Shown here: one piece after another, positions 7,055 to 9,401 of the stretch
How positions within the stretch are numbered: position 1 is the stretch's first letter
Layout of the letters: each line of letters begins with the position of its first letter
Assembly (NCBI GenBank): GCA_945899335.1
Contig: CAMDIP010000039.1
Coordinates: 1-9,401 of the forward strand
DNA: 9,401 nucleotides
DNA from: Bordetella parapertussis
GTDB lineage: Bacteria > Pseudomonadota > Gammaproteobacteria > Burkholderiales > Burkholderiaceae_C
Direction of reading: 5' to 3'
Notes under the pieces: model-generated
What the model was told of the DNA's origin: nothing
Database searches by the model: none
Seen by the model: the letters and a program-made list of their open reading frames with translations, nothing else
Program-made: the position numbers and the translations under genes

Positions 7055-7363
7055 ATGCTTGAGTGGATGGCTTGGACCACCCCGGTGGCGGTTTTTTTCA
7101 CCTGCATCGTGCTCATGTTGATCGGCATGACGGTCTGGGAGCGGCGCTCTCCCACGTTGGCGCGAAAAGGATTTTTGCCCTTGGTCACCACCCGAGGTGA
7201 CCGCTTGTTCATCGGCCTTTTGGGTTGCGCCTACCTGCACCTGATGTTCGTGGGCTTGGCAGGTCAACTGTTGATTTGGTTTGAATTGAGCGAGGAGCCC
7301 TCGATTTGGTGGGCGACCGCAACGAGCGCGGTTTGGTTGGTTTTTGTCATGCGCAAAGGCTAG
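7055..7363 (+). CDS. glpU: Small membrane protein GlpU, DUF2160-type, unknown role
   Basis: A 102-residue protein with three predicted membrane helices (about 9-27, 52-75 and 83-99). Between helices 1 and 2 lies a basic cytoplasmic-looking loop, VWERRSPTLARKGFLPL followed by VTTRGDR (27-50). It resembles the DUF2160 family that accompanies glycerol ABC transporters, where the Rhizobium gene is called glpU and no biochemical function is established. AGGAG at 7042-7046 gives a good ribosome site, and the coding frame is compact. Its place between the permeases and the binding protein suggests a transporter accessory, for example an extra membrane subunit or an assembly factor, but the sequence itself gives no catalytic or binding motif. 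The 82-nt gap before glpV is the longest within the transporter operon. Confidence 0.82.
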   Translation: MLEWMAWTTPVAVFFTCIVLMLIGMTVWERRSPTLARKGFLPLVTTRGDRLFIGLLGCAYLHLMFVGLAGQLLIWFELSEEPSIWWATATSAVWLVFVMRKG

Positions 7364-7392
7364 CCACACCAACCCATGACACGGTCTGCAAC

Positions 7393-7428
7393 TTCCCCAA
7401 GACACGTGTTTTCTCAGAGTAAGGGGAA
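7393..7428 (+). other. Possible hairpin in the glpU-glpV gap
   Basis: TTCCCC (7393-7398) can pair with GGGGAA (7423-7428) around a 24-nt loop, which itself contains the palindrome ACACGTGT (7402-7409). The structure ends six bases before the glpV ribosome site (AGGAGA at 7435-7440). No T-tract follows, so it is not an intrinsic terminator. It could protect or bound a stable glpV transcript, or serve as a protein site, but it may be coincidental. Confidence 0.3.
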
Positions 7429-7445
7429 ACTTTTAGGAGACTGGC

Positions 7446-9179
7446 ATGAAATTGAAATACCGTGCGATTGCCTTCGCAGCTGCAGCCTTGGTGCTGGGTC
7501 ACAGCGCGTGGGCTGGAGAGGCTGAGGCCAAAAAATGGGTGGACAACGAGTTCCAACCCTCAACCTTGTCCAAAGACAAACAAATGGCCGAGATGAAATG
7601 GTTCATCGAAGCCGCTAAAAAACTGCAAGCCAAGGGCGTGAAAGAAATTTCCGTGGTGTCGGAGACCATTACCACCCATGAGTACGAGTCCAAAACCTTG
7701 GCCAAGGCTTTCACTGAAATCACCGGCATCACCGTCAAGCACGACCTGATTCAAGAGGGTGACGTGGTGGAGAAACTGCAAACCTCGATGCAGTCGGGTA
7801 AATCCATTTATGACGGTTGGATTTCCGACTCCGACTTGATTGGTACCCACTACCGCTACGGCAAGATCATGAACCTGACCGACTACATGGCAGGTGCCGG
7901 CAAAGAGTGGACCAACCCTGGTCTGGATTTGAAAGACTTCATCGGCACCAGTTTCACTACCGGACCTGACAAGAAGCTTTACCAATTGCCCGACCAACAG
8001 TTCGCCAACCTGTACTGGTTCCGTGCCGACTTGTTCGAGCGCAAAGAAATCAAAGACAAATTTAAGGCCAAGTTCGGCTACGACTTGGGTGTGCCTCTCA
8101 ACTGGAGCGCCTACGAAGACATCGCCGAATTCTTCACCAACGATGTGAAAACCATCGACGGCAAGCCCATCTATGGCCACATGGACTACGGCAAGAAAGA
8201 TCCTTCTTTGGGTTGGCGTTTCACTGACGCTTGGTTGTCCATGGCAGGTACCGCTGACATTGGTATTCCCAATGGCCGACCCGTAGACGAATGGGGCATT
8301 CGCGCCTCTGCTGACGGTTGCAACCCCCAAGGTGCATCTGTTGCCCGAGGTGGCGCCACCAACTCGCCTGCTGCGGTCTATGCCTTGACCAAGTACGTGG
8401 ACTGGATGAAGAAATACTCACCCAAGGAAGCCATTGGCATGACCTTTGGTGAAGCCGGTCCTGTGCCTGCCCAAGGCCAAATTGCCCAGCAAATCTTCTG
8501 GTACACCGCGTTCACCGCTGACATGACCAAGCCTGGTTTGCCTGTGGTGAATGCCGACGGCACACCCAAATGGCGCATGGCCCCTGGCCCCAATGGCCCT
8601 TACTGGAAACAAGGCATGCAAAACGGCTACCAAGACGTAGGTTCATGGACTTTCTTCAAAGACCATGATGCCAACAAAACCGCTGCCGCTTGGTTGTACG
8701 CCCAGTTCGTGACCGCCAAAACCACTTCGCTGAAAAAGACCATCGTCGGTTTGACGCCGATTCGCGAATCCGACATCCGCTCCGAAGCCATGACCAAAAT
8801 GGCGCCGAAGTTGGGTGGCTTGGTGGAGTTCTACCGCAGCCCTGCGCGTGTGGCATGGACACCTACCGGTACCAACGTGCCTGACTACCCCAAGCTCGCG
8901 CAGTTGTGGTGGAAAAACGTGGCGGTGGCTGTGACGGGTGAGAAAACACCTCAGCAAGCCATGGATACATTGGCCAACGAAATGGACGATGTGATGGCAC
9001 GTCTGGAGCGTGCTGGCATGGCCCGTTGCGCACCCAAGCTCAACCCCAAGGGTGACCCTGCCAAGTACCTCAGCGACAAAGCTGCTCCATGGGCCAAATT
9101 GGCCAATGAGAAGCCAAAGGGCGAAACCATTGCCTATGAAAAGCTGCTCAACGCTTGGAAGGAAGGCCGCGTTCGCTAA
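7446..9179 (+). CDS. glpV: Periplasmic glycerol-binding protein GlpV
   Basis: The solute-binding protein that delivers glycerol to GlpP/GlpQ. The 577-residue precursor starts with a clear Sec signal peptide: basic MKLKYR, hydrophobic AIAFAAAALVLG, then HSAWA with likely cleavage after A23. There is no lipobox cysteine, so the mature protein should be soluble in the periplasm. The fold is type-1 extracellular-solute-binding: landmarks are ISVVSETITTHEYESKTLAK (68-87), FTEITGITVKHDLIQEGDVVEKLQ (90-112), YDGWISDSDLIG, YQLPDQQFANLYWFRADLF (179-197) and PNGPYWKQGMQNGYQDVGSW (382-401). At about 554 mature residues it is longer than common sugar-binding proteins (around 400). The mature part has just two cysteines, C292 and C528, which could form a disulfide. 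AGGAGA at 7435-7440 is a strong ribosome site. An intrinsic terminator follows the stop. Ligand assignment rests on the glp neighbours and resemblance to GlpV. Confidence 0.9.
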   Translation: MKLKYRAIAFAAAALVLGHSAWAGEAEAKKWVDNEFQPSTLSKDKQMAEMKWFIEAAKKLQAKGVKEISVVSETITTHEYESKTLAKAFTEITGITVKHDLIQEGDVVEKLQTSMQSGKSIYDGWISDSDLIGTHYRYGKIMNLTDYMAGAGKEWTNPGLDLKDFIGTSFTTGPDKKLYQLPDQQFANLYWFRADLFERKEIKDKFKAKFGYDLGVPLNWSAYEDIAEFFTNDVKTIDGKPIYGHMDYGKKDPSLGWRFTDAWLSMAGTADIGIPNGRPVDEWGIRASADGCNPQGASVARGGATNSPAAVYALTKYVDWMKKYSPKEAIGMTFGEAGPVPAQGQIAQQIFWYTAFTADMTKPGLPVVNADGTPKWRMAPGPNGPYWKQGMQNGYQDVGSWTFFKDHDANKTAAAWLYAQFVTAKTTSLKKTIVGLTPIRESDIRSEAMTKMAPKLGGLVEFYRSPARVAWTPTGTNVPDYPKLAQLWWKNVAVAVTGEKTPQQAMDTLANEMDDVMARLERAGMARCAPKLNPKGDPAKYLSDKAAPWAKLANEKPKGETIAYEKLLNAWKEGRVR

Positions 9180-9190
9180 AGCCTGACAGA

Positions 9191-9222
9191 CGGCAACCCT
9201 CTGGTGGGGTTGCCCGTTTTGT
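9191..9222 (+). terminator. Intrinsic terminator after glpV
   Basis: GGCAACCC (9192-9199) pairs perfectly with GGGTTGCC (9207-9214) around a seven-base loop, and TTTTGT follows one to two bases after the stem. It lies 12 nt past the glpV stop codon. The flanks CAGAC (9187-9191) and GTCTG (9221-9225) are also complementary and could extend the structure. The T-run is short (four), so partial read-through into glpD is possible. Confidence 0.8.
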
Positions 9223-9272
9223 CTGGGGGTATGTTGCCTGCTGGGCGCAGCCCCCTCTTTGGTCAGTCACCC

Positions 9273-9401
9273 ATGACCCGCTCTGAACTTCTTCAACAGT
9301 TGTCCGTCCCGCAGCGCTTTGATCTGGCGGTGATTGGCGGCGGTGCAACAGGATTGGGTGTGGCGCTGGAGGCCAGCCAGCGAGGCTACAAAGTGGTCTT
9401 G
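9273..9401 (+). CDS. glpD: Aerobic glycerol-3-phosphate dehydrogenase, N-terminus only
   Basis: The first 43 codons of a flavoprotein that would oxidise glycerol-3-phosphate to dihydroxyacetone phosphate at the inner membrane and pass electrons to the respiratory chain. The fragment reads MTRSELLQQLSVPQRF and then the FAD dinucleotide-binding fold DLAVIGGGATGLGVALEAS (residues 17-35; glycines of GxGxxG at 22-27), which is typical of GlpD including the ATGLG variant. The frame is open to the right edge. The ATG at 9273 fits the usual distance to the FAD motif, though the ribosome site is weak. It lies 93 nt after glpV, beyond the terminator. Other FAD oxidoreductases share this fold; the glp context and the ATGLG stretch make GlpD by far the best call. 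Confidence 0.88.
   Translation, partial: MTRSELLQQLSVPQRFDLAVIGGGATGLGVALEASQRGYKVVL

Noticed and set aside
6335..7405. Open frame of 356 codons on the minus strand opposite glpQ/glpU
   Set aside because: Composition is extreme in H, Q, G and R, and the opposite strand encodes well-defined permease and GlpU sequences with good ribosome sites.
7442..7457. TGGCATG...TTGAA resembling a sigma-54 promoter at the glpV start
   Set aside because: Spacing and the GC doublet do not fit the -24/-12 consensus, and the match covers the start codon of glpV itself.
7560..8330. Open frame of 256 codons on the minus strand opposite glpV
   Set aside because: It is the reverse-complement shadow of a confidently recognised binding protein; its valine/glycine-rich sequence has no family features.

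Overview
The window carries a glycerol uptake-and-catabolism island of a proteobacterium. GC content is moderately high, with heavy use of TTG/CTG leucine codons. The protein sequences, and the gene order (regulator, kinase, ABC transporter, dehydrogenase), point to a betaproteobacterium, probably Burkholderiales/Comamonadaceae. This placement is inferred from general resemblance, not from a database search.

Layout. On the minus strand, reading right to left from about 3058, lie glpR (DeoR-family repressor), glpK (glycerol kinase) and proC (pyrroline-5-carboxylate reductase). proC runs off the left edge. The three genes are separated by only about 25 nt each and look co-transcribed. A divergent intergenic region (3059-3180) holds A/T-rich sequence with three CGAA-cored direct repeats, a candidate GlpR operator. 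On the plus strand from 3181 runs a compact six-gene transporter operon matching the glycerol ABC system known from Rhizobium as glpSTPQUV. It encodes two ATPases (glpS, glpT), two permeases (glpP, glpQ), a small DUF2160-type membrane protein (glpU) and a large periplasmic binding protein (glpV). A convincing intrinsic terminator follows glpV at about 9191-9222. The first 43 codons of glpD (aerobic glycerol-3-phosphate dehydrogenase) then run off the right edge.

How it works together (inference from known families): GlpV captures glycerol in the periplasm and GlpP/GlpQ pass it through the membrane, driven by the GlpS/GlpT ATPase pair. GlpK phosphorylates it to glycerol-3-phosphate and GlpD oxidises that to dihydroxyacetone phosphate. 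GlpR, whose relatives respond to glycerol-3-phosphate, probably controls both divergent transcripts. proC belongs to proline synthesis and appears to be a passenger of the glpRK transcript. Several of these gene names mean unrelated proteins in E. coli (GlpT antiporter, GlpQ phosphodiesterase); the Rhizobium ABC naming is used here.

The most interesting points are a complementary degeneration of the two ATPases that predicts one canonical and one dead ATP site, the uncharacterised GlpU, a glycerol kinase lacking the E. coli fructose-1,6-bisphosphate arginine, and a terminator separating glpV from glpD. I saw no tRNA, rRNA, CRISPR array, insertion sequence or phage gene.
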